Source: Kiritimatiellia bacterium (GTDB lineage: Bacteria; Verrucomicrobiota; Kiritimatiellia; RFP12; UBA3636). Taken from it: a stretch of 7,098 bases of DNA. The stretch lies in assembly GCA_016295275.1 (NCBI GenBank), contig JAEDLN010000125.1, positions 1-7,098 of the forward strand, given 5' to 3'. This document shows, one piece after another, positions 1 to 6,618 of this stretch. The position numbers and the translations under genes were made by a program. The stretch's first letter is position 1. Every line of letters begins with the position of its first letter. The notes beneath the pieces were generated by a model, which was given only the letters and a program-made list of their open reading frames with translations, did no database searches and was not told the DNA's origin.

Positions 1-28
1 TCGCGCCCTACCGCAACGGGACACGAGC
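1..28 (+). repeat. Partial copy of the flanking structured repeat (tail end)
   Basis: The first 27 bases are identical to 193–219, which is the tail of the full left-hand copy (TCGCGCCCTACCGCAACGGG followed by ACACGAG). The window therefore opens inside a repeat unit. A second shared block, GGCAAGGACGCGCGCGA, follows each tail (about 52–68 and 255–271), so the similarity extends loosely past the tail. No coding potential is apparent; open frames here are by-products of high GC. Confidence 0.7.
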
Positions 29-111
29 GGGGCGCGCGGCAATGGGAGCGGGGCAAGGACGCGCGCGAAGGGCATGTGCGGCAAGGGCGACGGGAGGTCC
101 GGCGGGGGCGG

Positions 112-220
112 GATGTCAAGCCGCGCACCGCGGCGGTGAGCCACCGCGGGCGATGGCGCGGCGGCGCGATGGGGAGGCCCGGCGGCCAAGCATCGCGCCC
201 TACCGCAACGGGACACGAGT
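112..220 (+). repeat. Long-form structured repeat copy (L1)
   Basis: This copy begins GATGTCAAGCCGCGCACCGC, which differs by one base from the 17-base core seen at 6724, 6936 and 7047. It contains a 6-bp hairpin at 133–147 (GCGGTG, loop AGC, CACCGC). It also has an 8-bp inverted repeat, GCGCGATG at 164–171 and CATCGCGC at 191–198, separated by GGGA plus a 15-base insert that contains GGCCCGGCGGCC. It ends with the CCCTACCGCAACGGGACACGAG tail. I see no gene, transposase or long terminal inverted repeat. It resembles REP/MITE-like intergenic repeats in character, but I do not recognise the family. Confidence 0.75.
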
Positions 221-267
221 GGAGCGCGGGGCAAGGGCGCAAGGGCGCGGGCACGGCAAGGACGCGC

Positions 268-308
268 GCGATGGGCGAGCCGCGTACGGCGATGGCGAGC
301 CGTCACGG
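268..308 (+). repeat. Degenerate tandem pair related to the repeat hairpin
   Basis: GCGATGGGCGAGCCG at 268–282 is followed by GCGATGGCGAGCCG at 289–302, an imperfect tandem copy at a 21-base step. The second copy can form a 5-bp stem, TGGCG (293–297), loop AGC, CGTCA (301–305), with one G·U pair. That matches the AGC-loop hairpin of the full repeats at 133–147 and 6742–6756, so this is probably a decayed repeat copy. No rho-independent terminator (stem plus T-run) for the methyltransferase gene is visible between 300 and 339. Confidence 0.5.
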
Positions 309-339
309 ACGAGGGTGCGAAGGGGGCTAGACGCGGGGG

Positions 340-1653
340 CTATTTGGTATGGGAGAGGAGGGCGACGGTTTCGAAATGGGCGGTTCGAGGGAACATATCG
401 AAGAGGGTCGCGGAGACGAGCCGGTAGCCGCCTTCTTTCAAGAAAACGAGGTCTCGAGCGAGGGTTGAGGGGTTGCAGGAGACGTAAATAAGGGAATCGG
501 CGGGGTAGGAGCAAAGGGCTTGGAGGACGCGCAATTCGCGGGAGCGGGCGTATGGAGCGCGCGGGGCGAGGCCGTCGCGCGGGGGATCGACGAGGATGCA
601 GGAGCCGGGTCCGGCGTAGCGGGAGAGGGTTTCGCGGGCGGCTGCGGCGACATCTGCGCATTGGAACGCAGCGCGGTCGGAAAGACCGAGTTTTCGGGCA
701 TTTTGATTGGCGGCGCGGATGACATCGGCGCCGGAATCGACACCGACGACAGTCGGAACGCCGCATTTCGCCATACTGAGACCGAAAACGCCGACGCCGC
801 TATAGAAATCGACGAATCGGGAAGGGGTGAGGGTTTCGATGTGACGGGAAACGGTCCGGACGAGGTCGGCTCCGATTTCGGGATTGGTTTGGAAAAAGCC
901 TCGCATGGGGACCTCGATGGAGCCTAGGATGGGAGTATCTTCCAGGAGAGGGGGCGCAGGTTGGTGCGGTTGGTTTTTGCGATTGACGTAGACGACGGCG
1001 CCGTTTCGGCGGGTCCAGCGCAGGACGAGATCGTCGCCGGGGCGAATGTATCGCCAGAATGCGAGATCTTCGCGGATGGAGGCGAGTTCGGCGTTGATGG
1101 CGGAGACGCTCAGGGGGCAAGCGGCGACATCGAAGATCGTTTGATTGTCTTCGAGGACATAGCCGAGGATTTTGCCGCTGCAACCGGTTCCGGGGCGGGT
1201 ACGCGGGGCGCAGTGGAGGGTTGTTTTGTTTCGGTAGCGGGTGATTTTCGGCGAAGGAACCGGCGGCAGGAGGCGATCGGCGGCATCGGCGATGCCGGCC
1301 TGGCGGGTCAGGAATCCGAGCAGTTGGGCATTTTTGCAGCGGATTTCTTCCGCATAGGAGAGGTGGGCGTAGACGGCGGCGGGCAAGGGGCGGAGTCCGT
1401 CGTCGATGCGCATCAAGCAATCGGGTGTAGAGAGACGGTCGGGCGAAGGTTCGAGGACATTGAGGAGGCGTGCCTTCCGGAAGGAGGAGCGTGTTTCGGA
1501 AACGACGGCGCGGACGCGTTCGCCGAGGCAGGTACCCGGAACGAAATAGACCGTACCGTCGAGGCGGGCGACGCCATCGCCGCCGAAAGCGATATCGGAG
1601 ATCGTTAGCTCGATCGGTCCGGAGGCGGAGGAAGCGGTTGATTCCGGGTACAT
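340..1653 (-). CDS. RlmD/TrmA-family RNA (uracil-C5) methyltransferase with TRAM-like N-terminus
   Basis: The 437-residue product should transfer a methyl group from S-adenosylmethionine to C5 of a uridine in RNA, most likely 23S rRNA. Residues 14–70 look like a TRAM RNA-binding domain (IELTISDIAFGGDGVAR). The catalytic domain shows GFFQTNPEIG (252–261), SAM motif I DFYSGVGVFG (282–291), LVDPPRDG (354–361), and YVSCNPSTLARDL (390–402) with nucleophile Cys393. The C-terminal HFETVALL (426–433) carries the general base Glu428. A TRAM domain favours RlmD-type enzymes over TrmA, but the exact target uridine cannot be read from the sequence. Of the four Fe-S cysteines of RlmD only Cys79 and Cys179 have plausible counterparts; the CGGC pair position reads PAA (91–93). 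The chosen ATG lies 2 bases after the helicase stop, with GGA 7 bases upstream and AAAGG 12 bases upstream. An in-frame ATG at 1665 overlapping the helicase is a possible alternative. Confidence 0.9.
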   Translation of the reverse strand: MYPESTASSASGPIELTISDIAFGGDGVARLDGTVYFVPGTCLGERVRAVVSETRSSFRKARLLNVLEPSPDRLSTPDCLMRIDDGLRPLPAAVYAHLSYAEEIRCKNAQLLGFLTRQAGIADAADRLLPPVPSPKITRYRNKTTLHCAPRTRPGTGCSGKILGYVLEDNQTIFDVAACPLSVSAINAELASIREDLAFWRYIRPGDDLVLRWTRRNGAVVYVNRKNQPHQPAPPLLEDTPILGSIEVPMRGFFQTNPEIGADLVRTVSRHIETLTPSRFVDFYSGVGVFGLSMAKCGVPTVVGVDSGADVIRAANQNARKLGLSDRAAFQCADVAAAARETLSRYAGPGSCILVDPPRDGLAPRAPYARSRELRVLQALCSYPADSLIYVSCNPSTLARDLVFLKEGGYRLVSATLFDMFPRTAHFETVALLSHTK

Positions 1654-1655
1654 GA

Positions 1656-3713
1656 TCAATTCCATCCTTTCAGATCGAAGTTTCGGTTGGAGCGGGAGGT
1701 GCTTCGTCCGCGGTAGGATGAGCCGGAGAGTCCGTACGAGAAATCGAACGAGCCGAAGCGGTTTGTTTCGATTCTTTTCGGAGCGCGTCCGACGACCGTC
1801 AGGAGATCGGTTGGCACTTCGGCGATGAAGCGGGAAGGTTCGCAGGGGAGGCATTCGCCGCCGGGGGTAGCGCGGAAGGAAGGTTGCAGCAAGTAGAGCG
1901 AATCGCGTGCGCGGGTAACGGCGACGTAGAAGAGTCGCCGTTCTTCGGAATCATCGTCGCTTTCGGCGAGGGAGCGTCCGCTCGGGAAGCAATCGTCGAC
2001 GAGCCAAGGAATGATGACGACGGACCATTCGAGCCCTTTTGCCTGATGGACCGTGGAAAGGAGGATGCATTTTTCCCGATCGGCGGAAGACATATCGAGA
2101 TTGGTCATCAAGGCGAGCTCTTCGAGGAAAGCCTCCGGGCTTGTCTGTTCGCAGATGGTAGTGGCGAGCGCATTGATTTCGTCCTCGCGATCGCCGCTAT
2201 TCTCGTATTGCGTTTGCAGTTCCGCATGGTAGAACGCATCGAGGAAGGCTTGGAAGAGGGGTTTTACGTTAGCGGGGAAGGTGTGTTTCGCGTAGGAGCG
2301 GATTGCGGCATCGACGGGGGCCCAAGCGGTCCGAGCCTTTGCGGGCAGGGCTTCGAGCAGGGCGCCGTGTTCCTCGTCGGATGCAGATGCGGAGTAGGCA
2401 TCGCAAAAGCGTTGGCAAAGTTTTTGGGCCGTTGCTTCGCCGATGGCCGGCAAGAGCGAGAAGACGCGGCGGAATGCGAGCGGATCTTTGCCCAGGGCCG
2501 TCATCCGGAAGAAGGAGACCATATCCTTGATATGGGCCAGTTCGTAGAAGCCGGTTCCCGAAGTAATGCGGAATGGGATATGGGCGTGTGCGAGGGCCAT
2601 TTGCGTATCGACCGCATTGAAGTGGGAGCGGTAGAGGACGGCGATTTGATTGGGAGGCGTACCGGCGTCGAGGTGGTGTTGGACGATATCGACGATTTTT
2701 TTGGCTTGCGCTTTTCCTTCCGCGACATGAAAGAGGGTCGGGCGATCGGCCTCGGAGTTGGCGTCGTTTCGGACGGGGCGGAGTTGCTTGTGGAATTGTT
2801 CTGCGTTATGGAGGATCGAGGCGTTGGCGAGTTCGAGGATCGGGGCGCGGGAGCGGTAGTTGCGCTCGAGTTTCACGACCTTTGCATCGGGGTATCGGGT
2901 TGTGAAATCCATGATATTGCGGTAGTTTGAACCGCGCCACGAGTAGATGCACTGGTAATCGTCGCCGACAACGCTCAAATTGCGGTGTCGTGCGGCGAGA
3001 AGGTCGACGATGCAGGATTGCAACGTATTCGTATCCTGGTATTCATCGACCAGGATATGTCGGAATCGTTCCTGGTAATACTCCAAGATTCGGGTGTCAT
3101 CGTGGAGAAGCCGCAGGAGATTGACGAGCAAGTCATCGAAATCCATCCCATTGACCTCCCGTTTTTTCTCCACATAGCGTGACAGGACGTCTTGGATTTC
3201 TTCGGGAGAGGCGGTAGGCGGGAGTTCGAGAGAATTCAGGTATTCGGGGACGGGGATGCAGCGGTTGACGGCGCCGGAGAGGAAAGAAAGGAGTCGTTCA
3301 CGCTTCGGGAAATCGCGGGTGTTTTTGTGTCCGGCCTCGCGGAGGCATTGTCCCATCAAGGTTTCCTGATCGGAGGAATCGAGGATTTTGAAATTGTTTG
3401 GGAATCCGATGCAAGACGAATGGCGGCGCAGGATGCGATTGGCGATGCTATGGAAGGTGCCGCCCCAGAGGTATCCGGAGTGGTTTTGGGCGACCTCGCC
3501 GACGCGGGAGAGCATTTCGGAGGCGGCTCGGTTGGTGAAAGTTAGGAGAAGGATTTCATCGGCATGGAAACCTCGATCGAGCAGATGCACGACGCGATAG
3601 ACGAGCGTTCTGGTTTTTCCGGTTCCGGCGGCTGCGAGAATCAGCAAAGGGCCATCGGGGGCGGTTGCGGCCTCGAATTGCTCGGGATTCAGGTAGGGGG
3701 AGAGATCAAGCAT
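1656..3713 (-). CDS. uvrD: UvrD/PcrA/Rep-family superfamily 1A DNA helicase
   Basis: The 685-residue ATP-dependent 3'-5' DNA helicase probably acts in nucleotide excision or mismatch repair, or in clearing proteins and RecA from DNA. All SF1A motifs are present: Q-motif LNPEQ (8–12), Walker A AAAGTGKT (27–34), Ia LTFTNRAASEM (57–67), GTFHSIANRILR (85–96), II LVDEYQDTN (221–229), III VVGDDYQCIYSWRGS (248–262), IV LERNYRS (282–288), V STVHQAKGLEW (553–563) and VI EERRLFYVAVTRAR (590–603). It is slightly shorter than typical UvrD/PcrA (about 720). Its C-terminus, roughly 650–685, is a Ser/Gly/Arg/Asn-rich tail. It has no nuclease domain, which argues against RecB/AddA. The start is supported by the family-like MLDLSPYLNPEQ opening, although no clear Shine-Dalgarno precedes it. 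The stop is 66 bases from recR upstream and 2 bases from the methyltransferase start downstream. UvrD, PcrA and Rep cannot be separated confidently by eye. Confidence 0.93.
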   Translation of the reverse strand: MLDLSPYLNPEQFEAATAPDGPLLILAAAGTGKTRTLVYRVVHLLDRGFHADEILLLTFTNRAASEMLSRVGEVAQNHSGYLWGGTFHSIANRILRRHSSCIGFPNNFKILDSSDQETLMGQCLREAGHKNTRDFPKRERLLSFLSGAVNRCIPVPEYLNSLELPPTASPEEIQDVLSRYVEKKREVNGMDFDDLLVNLLRLLHDDTRILEYYQERFRHILVDEYQDTNTLQSCIVDLLAARHRNLSVVGDDYQCIYSWRGSNYRNIMDFTTRYPDAKVVKLERNYRSRAPILELANASILHNAEQFHKQLRPVRNDANSEADRPTLFHVAEGKAQAKKIVDIVQHHLDAGTPPNQIAVLYRSHFNAVDTQMALAHAHIPFRITSGTGFYELAHIKDMVSFFRMTALGKDPLAFRRVFSLLPAIGEATAQKLCQRFCDAYSASASDEEHGALLEALPAKARTAWAPVDAAIRSYAKHTFPANVKPLFQAFLDAFYHAELQTQYENSGDREDEINALATTICEQTSPEAFLEELALMTNLDMSSADREKCILLSTVHQAKGLEWSVVIIPWLVDDCFPSGRSLAESDDDSEERRLFYVAVTRARDSLYLLQPSFRATPGGECLPCEPSRFIAEVPTDLLTVVGRAPKRIETNRFGSFDFSYGLSGSSYRGRSTSRSNRNFDLKGWN

Positions 3714-3779
3714 GGCGGGGAGAAGAGACGGGGAAGCCGTGGTAGCGGCGGGCGCTCGTGAGGCGTGAATGGGTTGGGG

Positions 3780-4379
3780 CTAGGCGTCTTGGCGGCCGGA
3801 GATGGCGCGGCGAAGCGTCAGCGGATCGGAGTATCGCACGCCGCTATCGGCGGGAAGGCCGTAGGCGAGGCGTGTCACATGGACGCCGAGAGCGGAGAGG
3901 CGTTCTTTGAGATAGGAGGCGGTTGCATCGCCCTCGACATCGGTCGAGAGGGCGAGAATCACCTCTTTCACCAGCCCGGAGGAGAGACGTGCTTCGAGGA
4001 CATCGAGCGTCGTGTCGCGAGGACCGACGCCGGAAGCGGGGGAGATATGGCCATTGAGGCAGTGATAGAGACCGTGAAAGGCGCCGGAGCGTTCGAGGGC
4101 GAGGATTTCGCCGGGTGTTTCGACAACGAGGATACGGGAGGCATCGCGCGACTGGTCGGTGCAGTAGATGCAGGGATTCCGATCGCGTGTCGTAAGGGCC
4201 CCGCACGTTTCGCACGGAACGAGCTGATCGCGAACGGCAGTCAGGGCTTCCAGGAGCGGGTTGATGGAGGCGGCGCCCCGGCAAGCCAGGGACAATGCGG
4301 CCCGTTCTGCGGAGCGTCGACCGAAACCGGGGAGGCGAGCCAATTCGCTTGCAAGAGCATCAAAGGGTGCGGAGGACAT
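3780..4379 (-). CDS. recR: Recombination mediator protein RecR
   Basis: The 199-residue protein works with RecF/RecO to load RecA onto SSB-coated single-stranded gaps. Domains in order are a helix-hairpin-helix (ARLPGFGRRSAERAALSL, about 14–31), a C4 zinc finger (Cys56, Cys59, Cys70, Cys73), and a Toprim domain starting ILVVETPGEILALE (83–96) and continuing through LYHCLNGHISPASGVGP (104–120) and STDVEGDATASYL (145–157). The C-terminal YGLPADSGVRYSDPLTLRRAI (173–193) is the usual RecR ending. The start at 4379 gives the normal family length of about 200, but it has no obvious Shine-Dalgarno. The same frame stays open upstream with ATGs at 4433 (217 aa, preceded closely by AGGA) and 4514 (244 aa); that extra N-terminal sequence does not look like RecR. 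It lies directly downstream of ybaB, the classic pairing. Confidence 0.95.
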   Translation of the reverse strand: MSSAPFDALASELARLPGFGRRSAERAALSLACRGAASINPLLEALTAVRDQLVPCETCGALTTRDRNPCIYCTDQSRDASRILVVETPGEILALERSGAFHGLYHCLNGHISPASGVGPRDTTLDVLEARLSSGLVKEVILALSTDVEGDATASYLKERLSALGVHVTRLAYGLPADSGVRYSDPLTLRRAISGRQDA

Positions 4380-4614
4380 ATTTTGGAGAGGGGGCGAAAA
4401 CCGAACGGGTTGAAAAGAAGACTCTCCTTCCATTCGTCCTATGAAGTGCGGGGCGTCTGGCGGACCTTGAGCGAGGATTCCGCTCCCGATCGGATCGGGT
4501 GAACGGCCACGCACCGCGGTGGCGGCGGCACCGGCAAGAAGGATGCGGAGGGAGAGTCGAAGGACGCTTGGCGAGTAGGAAGCCCGCTATGCGTTTTCGG
4601 AGAAACGGGAAGAA
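4380..4614 (-). other. 235-base ybaB–recR intergenic region
   Basis: No gene is supported here beyond the open upstream extension of the recR frame. It contains a perfect 15-base palindrome, CCCGATC-G-GATCGGG, at 4485–4499. It also contains CGCACCGCGGTGGCG at 4510–4524, identical to 15 bases inside the repeat copy at 6733–6747. A purine-rich GAAGGAGAG lies on the minus strand near 4421–4430, but no ATG, GTG or TTG sits at a suitable distance after it. I see no convincing promoter or rho-independent terminator. The gap is long for an otherwise compact cluster. Confidence 0.5.
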
Positions 4615-4932
4615 TCAGTTGCCGCCGAGAAGGCTGCCGAGATCGAGACCGCCGGCGACTTCCTTCATTTTTGCCTCTGCGGCGTTCTTTGCGAGATGGA
4701 GGGCCTTGTTGGTGTTGTCGAGGAACAGGCGCTGGAGTTTCGCGGCGTTATCGGGGGTGAGGATTTCGGGATTGAGGAATTCGAGGGACTTGATGGTCAT
4801 ATCTCCGCGAGCAACGACACGAAGACCGCCATTTTCGTATGGGATTTCGAGTTCACTCAGGCTATTTTGGATTTTTTTCGCCTTTTGGCGGAGTTCGTTC
4901 ATTTTACGGAGGTTGTCAAAGAAGCCGGCCAT
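4615..4932 (-). CDS. ybaB: YbaB/EbfC family nucleoid-associated DNA-binding protein
   Basis: The 105-residue protein is expected to form dimers with a tweezer-like shape that bind DNA and help organise the nucleoid. It begins MAGFFDNLRKMNELRQKAKKIQ, the amphipathic helical start of the family. It continues with the beta core (GLRVVARGDMTIKSLEFLNPEIL, about 36–58) and a C-terminal helix (LQRLFLDNTNKALHLAKNAAEAKMKEVAGG, about 66–95). It ends in a Gly/Leu-rich tail, LGSLLGGN. Length and composition are normal. It sits between dnaX (79 bases upstream) and recR, exactly the context in which this family is usually found, and it may be linked functionally to recombination repair. The start codon is preceded only by a weak GGA, with an AT-rich leader (about 4931–4985) that is unusual in this GC-rich window. 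Confidence 0.94.
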   Translation of the reverse strand: MAGFFDNLRKMNELRQKAKKIQNSLSELEIPYENGGLRVVARGDMTIKSLEFLNPEILTPDNAAKLQRLFLDNTNKALHLAKNAAEAKMKEVAGGLDLGSLLGGN

Positions 4933-5011
4933 TTTTTGGAATCCAGTCAGTTATGGTGTGAATGATAGATAAAAAGGGAAGAAAAGATCGATGGAGGGGT
5001 ATGCGCAGGGA

Positions 5012-6520
5012 CTAGTGGATATCGGTGACCCGGCCGCCCAGGATATTCAAGGCATTTTGGATTTCGGGGCGGTTGATGATTTCGGAAGGATCGGCGTTCC
5101 AGTCTTTTTGCGCCGGTGCGGGTGCGGCGGGTTGCGTGGCGGGCGCGGGTGCGGGCGCGGCGGCATGACCCCAAGGGCGCACGGTTTGTGCCGCGGGTGC
5201 GGATGCGGGCGGCGGCGTTGCGGGGCGTATGGGTGCGGGTGCGGGAGCCTCGGCGCGTGCGGGTGCCACCGCAGGAGCCGCGGGCACGGGTGCCTCGGTG
5301 CGTGCGGGTGCGGGAGCCGCGGGCACGGGTGTAGCGGGCACGGGTGCAGCGGCGGGCGCCGGAGCATTGTCGGCGAGCTGTTTTTCGAGGGATGTGATCC
5401 GGGCGAGGATTTTTTCCAGATCGACGAGTCGGGAAGCGCGTGCACAGCGGATGAGAGCGGTTTCAAGCAGTGTGCGTTGGGAGAGGGCGAGACGGAGCGT
5501 GCCTTCCAAGCGAATCAGCTCTTCGACGATTGTCAAGACGGCGTCGGGAGAAATGCCGGAGGATTGACGGCGCAGTGTTTCGGATTGGCTTTCGGTGATA
5601 TCGAGGCTGGATGTATCGCCCTTGAGTTCGATGCAGACGAGCAAATTCCGGAAGTGGTCGATCAGCTCGGAGGTCAAGCGCCGCAAATCCTTTCCGGATT
5701 GGTCGAGGCGATCGAGGCATCGGATGACCTCGGCGATGTTGCCGGAAAGAACCGAGTCGGCAAGCGATTCGATGAGGGACCGGGAGACGAGGCCGAAGAC
5801 GCCCAGAACATCCTCTTCGCCGATTGTATTTCCCTTGAAAGCGATCAGTTGATCGAGCGCGGATTCGGCGTCGCGCATACCGCCATCGGCGCCGCGTGCG
5901 ATAGCGAGGAGCGCATCTTCTGCGGCATTGACGCCTTCGGCTTCGCAGATTCGCTTCAGCTGTCCGCTGATATCGGTAAGGGAGATTTTGCGCAAATCGA
6001 AGCGTTGGCAACGGGAAAGGACGGTTCCGAGAACCTTTTCGGGTTCTGTGGTGGCAAAGAGGAATTTCACATAAGGCGGCGGCTCTTCGAGTGTTTTCAG
6101 GAGCGCATTGAATGCGGCCGTCGAGAGCATGTGAACTTCGTCGATGTAGAAGATGCGGAATTTACCCTCAATCGGGACATTGTGAATCAGGTCGATGATT
6201 CTGGTTTGGACGTCTTCGACCTTATTGTTGGACGCGCCGTCGATTTCCGTGACATCGAATGACGTGCCATCCATGATGGCTTTGCAAGCGGGGCATTGAC
6301 CGCATGGATGGACGGTTGGACCGTCTTTGCAGTTGAGGGCACGGGCGAAGAGTCGGGCGAGGGTTGTTTTTCCGGTGCCGCGCGGACCGGCGAACAGGTA
6401 GGCTTGTGCGATGCGACCGGAATCGATTGCGTTTCGAAGCGTACGCACGACGTGGTCTTGTCCCACGACGGTATCGAAGGATTGGGGGCGCCATTTGCGT
6501 GCGATGACTTCGTAAGACAT
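5012..6520 (-). CDS. dnaX: DNA polymerase III subunit gamma/tau
   Basis: The 502-residue clamp-loader ATPase drives loading of the beta clamp at the replication fork. It starts MSYEVIARKWRPQSFDTVVGQ, the typical DnaX opening. Walker A GPRGTGKT is at 45–52, zinc cysteines at 64, 73, 76 and 79, Walker B FYIDEVH at 124–130, sensor 1 FATTEP at 155–160, the SRC motif with its arginine finger at 169–171, and sensor 2 GGMRDAES at 213–220. Domain III fills about 240–365. A Pro/Ala-rich linker (about 386–472) follows, then a short C-terminal block, IINRPEIQNALNILGGRVTDI, reminiscent of the tail of many short bacterial DnaX proteins. The protein lacks the long tau-specific C-terminal domains of E. coli. 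The ATG at 6520 is fixed by AAGGAG at 6528–6533 with a 7-base gap. It is the first gene after the promoter at 6552–6580. Confidence 0.97.
   Translation of the reverse strand: MSYEVIARKWRPQSFDTVVGQDHVVRTLRNAIDSGRIAQAYLFAGPRGTGKTTLARLFARALNCKDGPTVHPCGQCPACKAIMDGTSFDVTEIDGASNNKVEDVQTRIIDLIHNVPIEGKFRIFYIDEVHMLSTAAFNALLKTLEEPPPYVKFLFATTEPEKVLGTVLSRCQRFDLRKISLTDISGQLKRICEAEGVNAAEDALLAIARGADGGMRDAESALDQLIAFKGNTIGEEDVLGVFGLVSRSLIESLADSVLSGNIAEVIRCLDRLDQSGKDLRRLTSELIDHFRNLLVCIELKGDTSSLDITESQSETLRRQSSGISPDAVLTIVEELIRLEGTLRLALSQRTLLETALIRCARASRLVDLEKILARITSLEKQLADNAPAPAAAPVPATPVPAAPAPARTEAPVPAAPAVAPARAEAPAPAPIRPATPPPASAPAAQTVRPWGHAAAPAPAPATQPAAPAPAQKDWNADPSEIINRPEIQNALNILGGRVTDIH
5105..5365 (-). repeat. 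Low-complexity Pro/Ala linker with in-frame tandem repeat inside dnaX
   Basis: This part of dnaX encodes about 87 residues made mostly of Pro and Ala with scattered Arg, Glu and Thr. It includes two adjacent imperfect units: 45 bases at 5247–5291 and 39 bases at 5292–5330, which differ by a 6-base in-frame indel and a few substitutions. In protein they read PVPAAPAVAPARAEA and PVPAAPAPARTEA. A flexible linker at this place is normal for DnaX; the tandem units suggest it can change length by slippage. Confidence 0.7.
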
Positions 6521-6527
6521 GACTTCT

Positions 6528-6533
6528 CTCCTT
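6528..6533 (-). promoter_or_regulatory. Shine-Dalgarno of dnaX
   Basis: AAGGAG on the minus strand lies 7 bases before the ATG at 6520. It decides the dnaX start over the upstream in-frame ATG at 6580. It is the only strong ribosome-binding site in the window; the other four genes have weak or absent ones. Confidence 0.85.
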
Positions 6534-6551
6534 GCAGAAAACAACCATTTG

Positions 6552-6580
6552 ATTCTATCGTATTCGTGCGGTTGCGGCAA
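6552..6580 (-). promoter_or_regulatory. Sigma-70-like promoter for the dnaX operon
   Basis: On the minus strand TTGCCG (6575–6580, 4 of 6 to TTGACA) and TAGAAT (6552–6557, 5 of 6 to TATAAT) are separated by an optimal 17 bases. Transcription would start near 6545, giving a leader of roughly 25 bases with the Shine-Dalgarno well placed. The in-frame extension of dnaX to 6580 would run through this promoter, further supporting the start at 6520. Confidence 0.65.
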
Positions 6581-6618
6581 GTGGGGCGGAGCGCGGCGAG
6601 GGGGGCGAGGAGAGGGAG

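Noticed and set aside
42..766. Arg/Gly-rich open frames at the left end (plus 42–491 and minus 200–766)
   Set aside because: They run through repeats into the methyltransferase in the wrong frame, with compositions typical of GC-rich shadow frames.
1884..2930. Plus-strand open frame of 348 codons opposite the helicase
   Set aside because: The opposite strand encodes all SF1A helicase motifs in order; the antisense product has no recognisable domain.
4380..4514. N-terminal extension of RecR to 244 residues
   Set aside because: The added residues do not resemble RecR and would exceed the usual length of about 200; the start at 4379 matches the family, although its ribosome-binding site is poor.
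5408..5416. Possible frameshift site in dnaX (six A's in GAA AAA ATC at residues 369–371) to make a second gamma/tau form
   Set aside because: The run does not fit the X XXY YYZ heptamer in the reading frame, and six A's is short for transcript slippage. Frames stay open downstream in both other frames only because the linker is low-complexity and GC-rich. The C-terminal block in frame looks genuine.
4991..6262. Long plus-strand open frame of 423 codons opposite dnaX
   Set aside because: It is antisense to an unmistakable dnaX, its translation is Gly/Cys/Arg-rich with no family features, and it is explained by GC-rich codon use in the opposite strand.
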